Source: Photorhabdus caribbeanensis (lineage in GTDB: Bacteria; Pseudomonadota; Gammaproteobacteria; Enterobacterales; Enterobacteriaceae). Taken from it: a stretch of DNA of 64,000 nt. Below the pieces are notes generated by a model that saw only the letters and a program-made list of their open reading frames with translations, was not told the DNA's origin and did not search any database. The position numbers and the translations under genes are program-made. This document shows, piece by piece, positions 38,249-47,798 of the stretch. Positions within the stretch are counted from its first letter, which is position 1. The number at the start of each line of letters is the position of its first letter. The DNA lies in NCBI RefSeq assembly GCF_018448885.1, contig NZ_RCWB01000004.1, positions 143,235 through 207,234 of the forward strand. Direction: 5' to 3'.

Positions 38249-39442
38249 ATGAAAATATTAAATATTATAGTTTTATCTATATCGACAGTGATAGCTTCTA
38301 ACTCTTTAGCCAATGAGATTAGAGCAAGGGATTTAGGCATTCCTTTCTCTGGAGTAACGGGGAAATATAATGCGATTACCGATGTTAGTGGTGTAGAAGT
38401 TGGCTATTCAACCATAATAGAAGGCGATGGAAAGCTAGAAGTTGGAAAAGGCCCAATAAGAACAGGCGTAACAGCTATATTGCCAAGAGGAAAGAAATTT
38501 AGCCCGGTATTTTCTAGTACATTTTCTTTAAATGGAAATGGAGATATGACAGGCAATCAATGGGTCAAAGAAAGTGGTTTTCTGGAAACGCCAATATTAA
38601 TAACCAACACTCATAGTGTTGGTGTTGTTAGAGACTCAACAATTAGCTGGATGTTTGATAATAATCTAACGTCACCACTAAAAGATGATTTATTTTGGTT
38701 ATTACCTGTGGTTGCAGAAACGTGGGATGGGATATTGAATGATATAAACGGTATGCATGTAAAAAAAGAACATGTATATCATGCGTTGGATAGCGCTAAA
38801 TCAGGGGCAATAGCAGAGGGTAATGTCGGCGGCGGAACGGGAATGAACCTTTTTAAGTTTAAGGGAGGCACAGGTACTTCATCAAGAATTCTGGATAAAA
38901 AAGATGGCGGATATACTGTTGGCGTTCTTGTTCAAGGCAACTTTGGTGATAGGGATGATTTGATTATTGCAGGGATTCCAGTTGGTAAAGAAATACAGGA
39001 TCTCAAACCGATATATCATGGAAACAAGAAAGAAATAAAGGATGCCGGTTCTATAATAGCCGTGGTGGCTACAGACGCACCATTAGCTCCTCACCAATTA
39101 GATAAAATAGCTAAACGAGTATCTCTTGGACTGGCAAAGGTAGGTGGGGTAGCCAGAAATACCAGCGGTGAGATATTTATTGCATTTTCGACCGCAAATA
39201 GTGATGCTTTCTCTAGAAAGGATGTAAAGACAATAAAAATACTGTCAAATGACCAACTAGATCCTTTGTATGAAGCTACAATAAATGCAACAGAAGAAGC
39301 AATAATTAATGCTATGATCGCCGCCAAAAAAATGGTTGGGAGAAATGGCAATACTTCGTTTTCTATTCCTAAAGATAGAGTTAAAGAGATATTAAAAAAA
39401 CATAATGTCTTAGCTCAGACTCAATCTGACACTTCAATTTAA
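38249..39442 (+). CDS. Exported P1/S58-family aminopeptidase (DmpA-like)
   Basis: A 397-residue protein with an N-terminal signal peptide (about 1-21, ...NSLA). The body is that of the P1 (S58) family: RARDLGIPFSGVTGKYNAIT, VEVGYSTI, TGVTAILPRG, NVGGGTGMNLFKFKGGTGTS and SSRI. The family self-cleaves before a Ser or Thr in this latter region to yield an alpha/beta heterodimer acting as aminopeptidase or D-esterase. The signal means it should act in the periplasm or outside. AAGGAG precedes the ATG. A second family member lies at 58969, without a signal peptide. Confidence 0.87.
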   Translation: MKILNIIVLSISTVIASNSLANEIRARDLGIPFSGVTGKYNAITDVSGVEVGYSTIIEGDGKLEVGKGPIRTGVTAILPRGKKFSPVFSSTFSLNGNGDMTGNQWVKESGFLETPILITNTHSVGVVRDSTISWMFDNNLTSPLKDDLFWLLPVVAETWDGILNDINGMHVKKEHVYHALDSAKSGAIAEGNVGGGTGMNLFKFKGGTGTSSRILDKKDGGYTVGVLVQGNFGDRDDLIIAGIPVGKEIQDLKPIYHGNKKEIKDAGSIIAVVATDAPLAPHQLDKIAKRVSLGLAKVGGVARNTSGEIFIAFSTANSDAFSRKDVKTIKILSNDQLDPLYEATINATEEAIINAMIAAKKMVGRNGNTSFSIPKDRVKEILKKHNVLAQTQSDTSI

Positions 39443-39450
39443 AAGAAACA

Positions 39451-39501
39451 AGTTACCGACTTTGATTAAAGGTTCTAAATCTGAAATCGAAGTCGGTAAC
39501 T
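39451..39501. terminator. Long imperfect hairpin after the peptidase gene
   Basis: AGTTACCGACTTTGATT pairs with AATCGAAGTCGGTAACT (one mismatch), loop about 17 nt, 9 bp past the peptidase stop. No T-run follows, so termination is plausible but not certain. Confidence 0.55.
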
Positions 39502-39649
39502 ATCATATTTCAACAACATACTTCAACAATACGATCGATATATGCGGTATTGGGAATCTCTAAATTCATCTGCGGTAATTGTCTAGAAGATAGGTCAATG
39601 GTAAAATTTCCTATCGCAGACTTTAACATTTATTTCAGGATTTTTCGCA

Positions 39650-40408
39650 ATGCCGTGGACATTTTCACATCCAGCAGCCGTTTTTCCTTTGAAAAATCTC
39701 CCGGGGGGAAGGTTATTGAATTTGCCTGCGTTAATTATGGGTAGTTTGTCTCCCGATTTCTTTTACTCTGTTGGGTTATATGATATAGCAACCACTGCGC
39801 ATCACTTACCCGGATGGTTTTATACCGCATTTCCTTTATGTCTATTGATATTTTTAATTGTACGTCTTTTATCATATCCTTTATCCGTCCTTTTCCCAAT
39901 ATCCTTTGCTCGTTATAAAAAACAGGATTATAAGGACAGAATTATTTTTGTGTTGTCGTTATTTATAGGGGCTGTAACCCATATTGTCTGGGATGCATTC
40001 ACACACGATAAAGGTTTCTTTGTCGAGCTAATTCCTCTACTACAGTTCCGCATTTTCCATTTCATTACCAATGGGCAGGGGATAAGTATATATAAAATTC
40101 TACAGCATCTCAGTTCATTGTTAGGGTTATTGTACCTCACCATAAAGTACTGGCGATATCAGAAAACATTGGCTCCTGTTATTCAAAAAACGAACAAAAG
40201 AAAACTTTACTATTTGATTGTTATTGGATTTATCTCAGGTTTTTTAACATGCCCTGTAGCATTGCTTTTATCCTGGGAGGTATCGGGGATAAATATAAGC
40301 AAGTTTATTTTTAAGGAACTTACTCTATCTGTATCAGTTTTTTTTATTGTTCTGGTATTTATTGCTTTATGGATAAGGTATTATTCTGCGAAGATTAAAC
40401 CTGTTTAA
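39650..40408 (+). CDS. DUF4184-family membrane protein
   Basis: A 252-residue integral membrane protein starting MPWTFSHPAAVFPLKNLP, the characteristic opening of DUF4184, with ALIMGSLSPDFFY and later GAVTHIVWDAFTHDKG, whose conserved His and Asp residues suggest a membrane metal-dependent hydrolase fold. About six transmembrane segments alternate with short loops. The function of DUF4184 is not established. The gene is AT-rich and stands alone; the long upstream gap holds only the peptidase hairpin. Confidence 0.82.
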   Translation: MPWTFSHPAAVFPLKNLPGGRLLNLPALIMGSLSPDFFYSVGLYDIATTAHHLPGWFYTAFPLCLLIFLIVRLLSYPLSVLFPISFARYKKQDYKDRIIFVLSLFIGAVTHIVWDAFTHDKGFFVELIPLLQFRIFHFITNGQGISIYKILQHLSSLLGLLYLTIKYWRYQKTLAPVIQKTNKRKLYYLIVIGFISGFLTCPVALLLSWEVSGINISKFIFKELTLSVSVFFIVLVFIALWIRYYSAKIKPV

Positions 40409-40454
40409 TCTTCATCAAAAGAGAAATATTATGTTTATATTTCTTTTCATAACA

Positions 40455-40520
40455 AAAGAAAAAAACCGTTATTTTTAACGAGGTTTTTCAGCACTCTAAA
40501 AATCCTATAATAAGAAGATT
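40455..40520 (-). terminator. Two decayed terminator hairpins after small secreted protein A
   Basis: AACCTCGTTAAAAATAACGGTTTTTTT and a weaker TCTTCTTATTATAGGAT stem (reverse strand). They align with the two perfect hairpins downstream of paralogue B, but carry mismatches. Confidence 0.6.
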
Positions 40521-40532
40521 TTCGGTATAATT

Positions 40533-40799
40533 TTATATTTTTCTACCTTCATAGAGAGCGACATATCGTCCATTACCACAAGATTTAGAAGCTTTAAAAT
40601 ACCATTTATACCCACCTTCTTTAATTACATTAGCAAAAACGTTACTAGAATGAACAACAGATCTAACTTTTACCCCCTTTCCACTATCGTATCCTTCCGA
40701 ACTGTAACAGTGTTCATATCCATTGAATGCCGATGCAGTCCCAACTCCTCCGATTAATACTGTTGCTAATGCCCCAACTGTTAATAATTTCTTGAACAT
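40533..40799 (-). CDS. Small secreted protein A (paralogue of 41354-41632)
   Basis: An 88-residue precursor: Sec signal MFKKLLTVGALATVLIGG... ending TASA, then a mature chain of about 63 residues with two Cys, the motifs FANV, KWYFK and CGNGRYVALYEGR. I do not recognise the family. Signal peptide and upstream DNA are nearly identical to the next gene, but the mature part has diverged greatly. AAGGAGAAT precedes the ATG. One disulphide is likely, suggesting a small stable exported effector, inhibitor or toxin; this is only inference. Confidence 0.78.
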   Translation of the reverse strand: MFKKLLTVGALATVLIGGVGTASAFNGYEHCYSSEGYDSGKGVKVRSVVHSSNVFANVIKEGGYKWYFKASKSCGNGRYVALYEGRKI

Positions 40800-40846
40800 A
40801 GAATTCTCCTTAAATAGTTTCAGAAGGTAGATTCACATAATAAGTG

Positions 40847-41040
40847 CAAAATCTAAATCACCACATCGATGATGTTACAATTTTAAAATTCAAAAACTGC
40901 TTATATTTTTCATCCTAGGTGGAATTAGGTTGGAAACCTAAATTCCATTTACCATAATAATAGCAGAAATCAAAAAGGGCAAATCTAATATATAATGACA
41001 ATTTATTTTCCTATAGTTTTCCATGAAACTATCTTTAATG
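40847..41040. repeat. Duplicated 194-bp upstream region, copy A
   Basis: Copy A of a direct repeat; copy B is 41709-41902. About four mismatches in 194 bp by hand comparison. Each copy begins 47-76 bp upstream of a small secreted-protein start codon and contains the hairpin TGGAATTAGG / CCTAAATTCCA. The DNA between this copy and the terminator at 41281 shows no gene. Confidence 0.85.
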
Positions 41041-41280
41041 CCCGTATATTTAATTTGTTTTGTATAGAATCAGTTTCACGAAAAATTTTTATACTTAATT
41101 GTTTTATTCTGACTAATGACATAAGAAAAAACTTCTCTTATTAGGATATTTTAGAGCAATCCACAATCCTAAAGAATTAAGACATGTCACAATGAATTTA
41201 ATTTATGAGTAGTAGAAAAAGGGGATAATCTATAACCAATAAAGGAAAAATAGGAAATATGATTATTCACGTTAAAAGCA

Positions 41281-41343
41281 AAAACCCCGTTATTTTAAAC
41301 GGGGTTTGTCAGTGTTCTAAAAAGCCTCTAATAAGAGGCTTTT
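41281..41343 (-). terminator. Double rho-independent terminator of small secreted protein B
   Basis: Read on the minus strand: AAAGCCTCTTATTAGAGGCTTTTT, then AAACCCCGTTTAAAATAACGGGGTTTTT. Both have strong stems and T-tails. Confidence 0.88.
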
Positions 41344-41353
41344 CGGTAGAGTT

Positions 41354-41632
41354 TTATTTTGCTCTACCTTCATAGTAAGCGGAGTAAGCAGTACGTCCAT
41401 TATAATTACAAGCTTTAACAACGCCTTTAAAATACCATTTAATCGTTTTACCATTATGATTTTGCTCAAATACATTAGCAAAATTGTTAGTAGGATTAAC
41501 AACATATCTGGTATACATAGAGCCATTTTGGCCTATGTTCTGATTCGGGCATTTTTCAAGTGCCGATGCAGTCCCAATCCCTCCAATTAATGCTGTTGCT
41601 AATGCCCCAACTGTTAATAATTTCTTGAACAT
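41354..41632 (-). CDS. Small secreted protein B (paralogue of 40533-40799)
   Basis: A 92-residue precursor with a Sec signal (MFKKLLTVGALATALIGGIG, cleaved after TASA) nearly identical to that of copy A. The mature chain keeps FANV, IKWYFK and NGR...YYEGR and two Cys, but otherwise differs. The pair arose by a tandem duplication of a unit of about 860 bp that includes the 194-bp upstream block and the paired terminators. AAGGAGAAT precedes the ATG. Function unknown. Confidence 0.8.
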   Translation of the reverse strand: MFKKLLTVGALATALIGGIGTASALEKCPNQNIGQNGSMYTRYVVNPTNNFANVFEQNHNGKTIKWYFKGVVKACNYNGRTAYSAYYEGRAK

Positions 41633-41708
41633 AAGATTCTCCTTAAATAGTTTCAGAATTTACATATTTAAACGTATTATTTACCAAAATCATATGTGAC
41701 AATGCATG

Positions 41709-41902
41709 CAAAATCTAAATCACCACATCGATGATGTTACAATTTTAAAATTCAAAAACTGCTTATATCTTTCATCCTAATTGGAATTAGGTTGGAAACC
41801 TAAATTCCATTTACCATAATAGTAGCAGAAATCAAAAAGGGCAAATCTAATATATAATGACAATTTATTTTCCTATAGTTTTCCATGAAACTATCTTTAA
41901 TG
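41709..41902. repeat. Duplicated 194-bp upstream region, copy B
   Basis: Copy B of the direct repeat described at 40847-41040. It includes the inverted repeat TGGAATTAGG / CCTAAATTCCA at about 41780-41807. Likely carries the promoter and regulatory sites of the secreted-protein genes. Confidence 0.85.
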
Positions 41903-42484
41903 TCAGTATATTTAACCTCGCTGGAATTTATGATTTACCTCACATATTTAATCTGAAAAGGTAACAATATGGTGGTGCTTTAAATAAGGGAAAGTCGGCG
42001 CTGACAATTGAGTTCGTTTATATTTCACTCACTCACGCCGAATGGATTCTCTGGTAATAATGTCAACTATCCTGACTCTGGATGTTATTAATGTGATTAA
42101 CAGCAAACATTTTACTTCATTATTTTTCAGAATAATTATGGTAAAAAATTCTTTTTATAATTATTGCCTTCAAATGCTATATCTATTAACTATAATACTT
42201 CCAAATAAGTACTTTCATCGTAATTATGTGGCTACCAAATAAAAACATTCATGATTCCCTAAAAACATCATTTTTATTTTCATAATAAATTCACTTTTTA
42301 TATTTTCATGTGAAAAATGAATTTAATTTAAAAATTAATCTTCAAACACAACCAAATATAAGCTTCAAAAAACACCAGTGTAATCATCCAAAAAAGTAGG
42401 AGAGGAGGGTGACAACATATTATTGAGACGGAGCATCTATCCTTCTGTAATGCTGCGATGCTGTCCACTTTGGAGAGTCGGGCT
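41903..42484. other. AT-rich intergenic region, no gene recognised
   Basis: Between the secreted-protein repeat and the mtlR stop. Short open frames occur but none has a ribosome site plus recognisable product. AGGAGAGGAGGGTGAC at about 42398 resembles a ribosome site but has no ORF of note behind it. Confidence 0.5.
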
Positions 42485-43027
42485 TCATATCCCTATTCCA
42501 ATCTCCCCCGTATCCAAAATTTCGGTCACTAATACCGTCACTGCCAGCACCAAAGAAGAACGCACCATTTGTTTATATCGGTACTTTTGTAAATCAATCA
42601 ATTGCTGATCAATCACATCCTCTGGCTGGTCAAAGCGCATCATCTCAGGTAAAACCCCCATACAGTGCAACATCCTAATCGGGCCAATGATTTCATCATC
42701 CGTAAATTCATAACGCTGCTGTTCTTGCTGTAACGTTTCATTTAAAGCCAGAAAAAGTTCGATGTCTTCATAGATTTCACGGGAAATAGCGCCAAGCGCA
42801 TAAACCAATTTAAGTCTGACTGCCAGTTCGCCCAGCGGGCCATCTCCCTGGAGGAGCGGTTCAACAGCATATTTCACGGCATAATCATCTTTACGGAAAA
42901 CTTTTAGCATCAACTGGTCAATAGCTCCCGTTATCAGGTGGATCACTTCCTGAATAAATGGCTTGACCTCGGCTCGCTTGTTGAGCCGTTCGAGGAGCTG
43001 GTTTTCTGTTTTTTGTCTATTTTCCAT
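42485..43027 (-). CDS. mtlR: MtlR mannitol operon repressor
   Basis: A 180-residue all-helical protein of the MltR family (E. coli MtlR is 195). Landmarks: LNKRAEVKPFIQEVIHLITG, LLQGDGPLGELAVRLKLVYA, LGAISREIYEDIELFLALNE, and the C-terminal MVRSSLVLAVT. It represses mtl transcription in enterobacteria. It is the third gene of the mtlA-mtlD-mtlR cluster, 90 bp after mtlD, as in E. coli. The C-terminus is about 15 residues shorter. Confidence 0.94.
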   Translation of the reverse strand: MENRQKTENQLLERLNKRAEVKPFIQEVIHLITGAIDQLMLKVFRKDDYAVKYAVEPLLQGDGPLGELAVRLKLVYALGAISREIYEDIELFLALNETLQQEQQRYEFTDDEIIGPIRMLHCMGVLPEMMRFDQPEDVIDQQLIDLQKYRYKQMVRSSLVLAVTVLVTEILDTGEIGIGI

Positions 43028-43117
43028 GATGATTCTTCACTTCACGACGACGTTGTTCACTGTAGCCATGAAGTGAATTTTAACAGTTTCATTAAGTGTA
43101 GAAATTGATTACCGTGT

Positions 43118-44278
43118 TCACCGGATAAGTTCCCCTAAGCGCTGATATTCACTGCCTATACGCTCAATAATAGGAGACTGAACATCCAGTCGGCAAATAC
43201 GGAGAACGGCCTGTTGTATACCTTCGTCGTTGATTATCCTGCTCATTTCTACAGCCTGCGGATCAGAATCACTCCTGAAATGCAAAGCCGCAGCAATGCC
43301 TGTAATCAGGTTATCGTTCGCCAAATGATAGGCCAGAGTCCCTGATAACGGCTTAATTAACCGATCCTCTGGGCTGAGTTTACGTATCGGCTGACGCCCG
43401 ACGCGTTCTACATCATCCTGTAAATAGGGGTTAGCAAAGCGATTCAGTATCTTTTCTATATATTGCGCATGGTTATTAGGGGAAAAACTGTAACGCCTTA
43501 TTAACACCCGACCACTTTCTTCCATTGCGCCTTTAACAATGGTACGAATCTGAGGATCATTGATTGCTGCACAAATCGTCTTATGACCGAAGAGTTGTCC
43601 CAAATAAGCCGTGATGGCATGACCAGTATTGAGGGTAAACAGTTTACGCTCCACAAACGCCATCAGGTTATCGGTCAGTTCCATGCCGTTGATAGTCGGG
43701 ATTTCTCCTTTAAATTGTGTCTGGTCAACAATCCACTCACTGAATGTTTCAACGGTGACATCCAAAGGATCATCGTTGGCAGCATCTGTTGGCGGCACAA
43801 TTCTGTCTACGGCTGAATCAACAAAACCGACATGCCGTTGCACCCATTCATGATCTACCTGTGGAATAACTGCCAGTACATGCTGTTTCAACTGGCTGGT
43901 TCCGCGAACCATATTTTCACAGGCAATAATGTTCAGAGGTCGGTCATTGCCAGTTTCTTTGCGCAACATGATGCCTTTTGCCAATGTTGTGGCGATCTTC
44001 TCCAATACCTGCGAGCCAATGGCGGTTGTCACTATGTCAGCCTGTACAATGTATTCCACTGTTTTCGGATCAGTGCTATTGATGGCATTAACTTGTCGCA
44101 CGCTTTCAACGCGATGTTCTTTGCCCACAATATGAACCTGATAGGACTGCTTATGTGCCAACTGGTCAACCAACGGCTGGTTAATATCAGCAAATGTCAT
44201 ATCTGAATTAGCATCAGCCAGAAGTTTACCGATAAAGCCTCGGCCAATATTACCGGCGCCAAAATGAATCACTTTCAT
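43118..44278 (-). CDS. mtlD: Mannitol-1-phosphate 5-dehydrogenase
   Basis: A 386-residue NAD-dependent polyol dehydrogenase turning mannitol 1-phosphate into fructose 6-phosphate. N-terminal Rossmann motif [20 protein letters not shown], conserved VDRIVPP, and the catalytic-region [15 protein letters not shown] with its Lys nearby ([13 protein letters not shown]). ATG at 44278 is preferred over the one at 44284 because of GAGAGGTTGATC spacing. It starts 2 bp after the mtlA stop, so the two are co-translated. Confidence 0.96.
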   Translation of the reverse strand: MKVIHFGAGNIGRGFIGKLLADANSDMTFADINQPLVDQLAHKQSYQVHIVGKEHRVESVRQVNAINSTDPKTVEYIVQADIVTTAIGSQVLEKIATTLAKGIMLRKETGNDRPLNIIACENMVRGTSQLKQHVLAVIPQVDHEWVQRHVGFVDSAVDRIVPPTDAANDDPLDVTVETFSEWIVDQTQFKGEIPTINGMELTDNLMAFVERKLFTLNTGHAITAYLGQLFGHKTICAAINDPQIRTIVKGAMEESGRVLIRRYSFSPNNHAQYIEKILNRFANPYLQDDVERVGRQPIRKLSPEDRLIKPLSGTLAYHLANDNLITGIAAALHFRSDSDPQAVEMSRIINDEGIQQAVLRICRLDVQSPIIERIGSEYQRLGELIR

Positions 44279-44280
44279 GA

Positions 44281-46248
44281 TCAACCTCTCTGCTTAAGCT
44301 GCACTTTACCTGATAAGATTTCCAGCACTTCCTGAACACTCTGCGTTTTGCTCAGGCGCTCAATCACGCCGTCTTCATCAAGCGTGTGGGTAATGTGGGC
44401 AATGACTTCAATATGCTCATTGCTACGAGCAGCAATACCTATCACCAGACAAGCGATTTCGTCAGGCTCTTCACCAAATTGCACACCGGCCGGATACTGG
44501 CAAATCACGATGCCGGTTTTAAGCACCCGGTCTTTCGCATCAATCGTACCATGAGGAACGGCAATAGATTCCCCCAGATAGGTAGACGTTAACTTTTCTC
44601 TTGCCAGCATCGCATCCACATAGTCCGGTTCGACATAACCACCTTCCACCATCTTGTTGCCAGCAAAACGGATCGCTTCTTCTTTGGTCTGTGCGGTCAG
44701 ATTAAGGTAAATATGGCTCTCATTCAGTGTAAATAGCAGCTCCTCTTGGTTTTCTTGGTCATAATATTCATCATTGGCAGCCGCGATAGACCGGCGCACA
44801 ATCCTGCCATCGTTTGCCGCACTCGGATGCTTTTCTGCTATCAGGCGGGTAACAAGGTCGCTGTATACTTGACTGTTCAGAAAATGGGTCAGTGAGATAT
44901 GAATGGCGCCCGGCGCAAAGATTTTTGCCCTGTCTGTCAAATCCCGGTGCGTCACCACGATATCCACATCATCTTTCAGATCGTTTATCGCCATGTTGGT
45001 AACAGAAATGTCAGCCAATCCCGCATCATGCACTTTTTTCGCTAGTAAGCCCGCGCCCATAGCGCTTGATCCCATACCTGCGTCACAGGCAACCACAATT
45101 TTTTTCACGTAGGATAAGTTTTTATTATGGCTGTCTGTCAGAGCGGCTTCCCTCTGTTTATTCGCCAAGTTGGGCGCTTTCATATCACGTACCCGCTGAG
45201 TGGCATGGCTCAAAGTATCTTCATCACCGATACGGGTTCTCTTCAGCAAAATGGCTGATACCAGAAATGAAACCAACGTTGCACTACACACCGAAAGAAC
45301 CACACCAATAAGAGAAGATTTCGGCGTCATCAGCAGTACAGCAAAGATAGAGCCAGGAGATGTCGGAGAAATCAGTCCAGCATGGAATACTCCCATGACG
45401 AAAACTCCTGTCATGCCGCCAAGGATCAAGGCAATCAGCAAACGAGGGTTCATTAATACATACGGGAAGTAGATTTCATGAATACCACCAAGGAAATGAA
45501 TGACAGCCGCACCGGAAGCAGTATGTTGGGCATTCCCTCTGCCAAAGAACATGTAGGCCAGCAAAACACCTAACCCCGGCCCTGGATTCGCTTCAATCAG
45601 GAAGAAGATAGAGGCTCCGGTTTCAGTTACCTGATGAATCCCCAGGGGAGAGAAAATACCGTGGTTGATTGCATTGTTGAGGAACAGGATTTTTGCTGGT
45701 TCGACAACGATAGACGTCAGTGGCAGCAGATTATATGCGACTATCACGTTCACACCGGCAGCCAGAACTTTTGATATCTCAGCTATTAAAGGACCAATTG
45801 CCAGATAGGCAAGTATTGCAAGGAGCATCCCGATAATGCCTGATGAAAAATTATTCAGCAGCATTTCAAAACCGCTTTTAACTTTACCTTCCACCCGGCG
45901 GTCAAAATGACGGATGGCAAAACCTCCTAATGGGCCTGCGATCATAGCCCCCATAAACATAGGAATCTCTGCGCCGGCAATGACCCCAATGGTTGTGATA
46001 GCGCCAACGATACCACCACGCTCGCCACCGACCAGACGGCCTCCGGTATAGCCTATTAGCAAGGGGAGTAGATAGGTGATCATGGGGCCGACGAGTCGCG
46101 CCAGCGTTTCATTCGGGAACCAACCAGTCGGGATGAATAGGGCAGAGATAAGCCCCCACGCAATAAAAGCACTGAGGTTGGGCATGACCATATTACTGAG
46201 AAAGCGCCCAAAATTCTGTACCTTTAATTTGATATTTGATGTTACCAT
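44281..46248 (-). CDS. mtlA: Mannitol-specific PTS enzyme IICBA
   Basis: A 655-residue permease that imports and phosphorylates D-mannitol. EIIC membrane domain (about 1-340; starts [19 protein letters not shown], with the [14 protein letters not shown] signature), EIIB domain with the phospho-Cys in [15 protein letters not shown], and EIIA domain with the phospho-His in [14 protein letters not shown]. Slightly longer than E. coli MtlA (637), mainly in the B-A linker. First gene of the operon. Confidence 0.97.
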   Translation of the reverse strand: MVTSNIKLKVQNFGRFLSNMVMPNLSAFIAWGLISALFIPTGWFPNETLARLVGPMITYLLPLLIGYTGGRLVGGERGGIVGAITTIGVIAGAEIPMFMGAMIAGPLGGFAIRHFDRRVEGKVKSGFEMLLNNFSSGIIGMLLAILAYLAIGPLIAEISKVLAAGVNVIVAYNLLPLTSIVVEPAKILFLNNAINHGIFSPLGIHQVTETGASIFFLIEANPGPGLGVLLAYMFFGRGNAQHTASGAAVIHFLGGIHEIYFPYVLMNPRLLIALILGGMTGVFVMGVFHAGLISPTSPGSIFAVLLMTPKSSLIGVVLSVCSATLVSFLVSAILLKRTRIGDEDTLSHATQRVRDMKAPNLANKQREAALTDSHNKNLSYVKKIVVACDAGMGSSAMGAGLLAKKVHDAGLADISVTNMAINDLKDDVDIVVTHRDLTDRAKIFAPGAIHISLTHFLNSQVYSDLVTRLIAEKHPSAANDGRIVRRSIAAANDEYYDQENQEELLFTLNESHIYLNLTAQTKEEAIRFAGNKMVEGGYVEPDYVDAMLAREKLTSTYLGESIAVPHGTIDAKDRVLKTGIVICQYPAGVQFGEEPDEIACLVIGIAARSNEHIEVIAHITHTLDEDGVIERLSKTQSVQEVLEILSGKVQLKQRG

Positions 46249-46371
46249 GACAAAACCTCGTGGTACGAGAAAGATAAGGTTTGGTAGACGTTATCGCCAA
46301 ATAACGCCTGTTGATTGTTGAACACCTTCACTTTATCACGCCTTTTTTCGGATGCGTACCACGGGGTTTTT

Positions 46372-46387
46372 TGTGATTAATATCACC
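46372..46387. promoter_or_regulatory. Candidate CRP site upstream of mtlA
   Basis: TGTGA-TTAATA-TCACC, one mismatch from the ideal 5-6-5 pattern, 124 bp upstream of the mtlA start. Multiple CRP sites are known for mtlA in E. coli. Confidence 0.65.
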
Positions 46388-46486
46388 AAGTTCCTCTTCT
46401 TCACGCCTTATTTATATCTCTCAGATCACATTTTACTCATGCAGAAAAATTAAATAGCTTAAATATTAAGCTGAAAACAAAAATAA

Positions 46487-46502
46487 CGTGAACTAAATCA
46501 CC
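46487..46502. promoter_or_regulatory. Second candidate CRP site upstream of mtlA
   Basis: CGTGA-ACTAAA-TCACC, two mismatches from the ideal pattern, 115 bp farther upstream of the first site. Confidence 0.5.
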
Positions 46503-46593
46503 TTTTATTTAGTGGGCATTTTTCTTAAATAGAGAATTAGATCACAAAATATCTTTATCCAAGACCAAAAGGAGAGGAGGGCAATGGTATTCA

Positions 46594-46749
46594 GTAAGTT
46601 GCGGCAGGTTACAAAAAGTAAGTAACACCTTCATAGTGAATCCAGTTCTACACACGATAAATCAATGCCTGCGCTCTACCAAGATTTACTATCCCGGCAA
46701 CGCCGGGAAAACGTTGCAGGATGTGATCGTGGAAGGCAATAATGAGCAC
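46594..46749 (-). pseudogene. doc: Doc toxin remnant
   Basis: On the minus strand just after the phd stop, one frame reads IIAFHDHILQRFPGVAGIVN and LGRAQALIYRV, stop, NWIHYEGVT, then (after another stop) PAATY and a third stop. This is the N-terminal part of a Doc/Fic-fold kinase toxin (EVIAFHDxIL ... GRAQALIYRVQNRLHYEGVTD...AATYW). Three nonsense changes and loss of everything past AATYW, including the Fic active-site HIFxDxNKR, make it non-functional. Confidence 0.85.
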
Positions 46750-46758
46750 TCACCCAAA

Positions 46759-46980
46759 TCATCGGTCAGTCAACGCTGCTACTGTGTGACCATGACGTTG
46801 CATCATGGTATCAAACTCGGCATCCAGCTTTGCATTCTGATACACCTCGAATTCCGCTTTACTGATCACTACAGCAGCGCTGCCATCCCGACAGGTGATT
46901 TCAACAGGCTCACCATTGACTGCGGTATCCAGCACCACAGAAATATTGGCTATGGCCTGAGTTGAAGTATGGGTTTGCAT
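46759..46980 (-). CDS. phd: Phd/YefM-family antitoxin (orphan)
   Basis: A 73-residue Phd-fold antitoxin: N-terminal dimerisation/DNA-binding half (AIANISVVLDTAVNGEPVEI, then SAAVVISKAEFEVYQ) and a short acidic tail that would wrap a Doc toxin. AGGAGATAACC stands before the ATG. Intact, while the toxin gene immediately downstream is riddled with stops, so it survives alone between the mtl operon and parDE. The following gap to parE (46981-47269) shows no gene. Confidence 0.85.
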   Translation of the reverse strand: MQTHTSTQAIANISVVLDTAVNGEPVEITCRDGSAAVVISKAEFEVYQNAKLDAEFDTMMQRHGHTVAALTDR

Positions 46981-47269
46981 GGTTATCTCCTAAAACGTGC
47001 ATCATTCAACCCATCGTAACACTGGAAAAGGGAGGTGTGTCAAAAATCACCTAGTTCTATGTGAAGTTGTTCATCGTCTAAGGTTATTTAACATAATATA
47101 AATTAGGCGCACTATAATTATAGCACCAATGGCAAAGTTCAAAAGTTCCACGCTGCGCGGCTGGCAATGAGCTGTTTTATTATTGAGCCCGGTGACCACC
47201 TAAGCGATCACCTTCTTCACTTTTAATACGGCGGCAATTATAGAGAATTATTATAACAATCACCGTAAC

Positions 47270-47563
47270 TTATTCTAGAAAGTCGAGTATATCAACGTCC
47301 ATCGACTGGTGAATGACGCGTGAAATGAAGATGTCGTCATCCTGCAACATGTAATAGATGGAATGTTTCTTGAACTCGAAGCGGCGCATTCCTGCGCATA
47401 TCCAATCACATTCCCTACCAATCCAAGGAGATATGGCTAGTAACTCGAAAGTTCTTTTCAGTTCATCGTGATAACGCTTCGCCTGGTTTTGACCAAATTG
47501 CTGTATCGTATAACGGGCAATATGAAATATGTCGTCATCAGCCAATTCGGAAAACTTATACAT
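47270..47563 (-). CDS. parE: ParE-family toxin
   Basis: A 97-residue RelE/ParE-fold toxin: YKFSELADDDIFHIARYTIQ, KRYHDELKRTFELLAISPWI, GMRRFEFKKHSIYYMLQDDD and IFISRVIHQSMD. ParE proteins inhibit gyrase. Intact and overlapping the antitoxin stop by 8 bp, so translation is coupled to parD. Confidence 0.9.
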   Translation of the reverse strand: MYKFSELADDDIFHIARYTIQQFGQNQAKRYHDELKRTFELLAISPWIGRECDWICAGMRRFEFKKHSIYYMLQDDDIFISRVIHQSMDVDILDFLE

Positions 47564-47798
47564 TTAAATCCTTCGCTGCCATTACAAAAATATCATCCAT
47601 GCTGTTTTTGCTGACAGGAGAATTCAGGCCAGCCAGCACCATTTCACGAACATTCTGAATACGCTGCTCGCGAGCCTCCATCAGGCGCAAAGCATCGCGG
47701 ACAACTTCGGATGTGTTGCCATAACGACCAGATTGGATCATATCACCAACAAACCCGTTGAAGTGCTCACCAAGGGTCACACTAGTTACTCGTGCCAT
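47556..47798 (-). CDS. parD: ParD-family antitoxin
   Basis: An 80-residue antitoxin: RHH domain at the N-terminus (RVTSVTLGEHFNGFVGDMIQ, SGRYGNTSEVVRDALRLMEA) and a C-terminal toxin-binding tail. GAAGAGACG precedes the ATG weakly. With ParE it forms a complete TA operon; the promoter would lie in 47799-47919. Confidence 0.92.
   Translation of the reverse strand: MARVTSVTLGEHFNGFVGDMIQSGRYGNTSEVVRDALRLMEAREQRIQNVREMVLAGLNSPVSKNSMDDIFVMAAKDLNV

Noticed and set aside
39550..39744. Short ORF overlapping the start of the DUF4184 gene
   Set aside because: Overlaps the well-supported DUF4184 frame and has no family resemblance.
40847..41902. Composite transposon ends
   Set aside because: The two 194-bp repeats are direct, AT-rich and placed at the same distance before paralogous genes; no transposase. 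A tandem gene duplication explains them.
42042..42242. 66-codon AT-rich ORF
   Set aside because: Low-complexity hydrophobic product without ribosome site in an AT-rich gap; expected by chance.
44903..45472. Plus-strand ORFs inside mtlA
   Set aside because: Antisense shadows of a well-conserved gene with no homology or ribosome sites.
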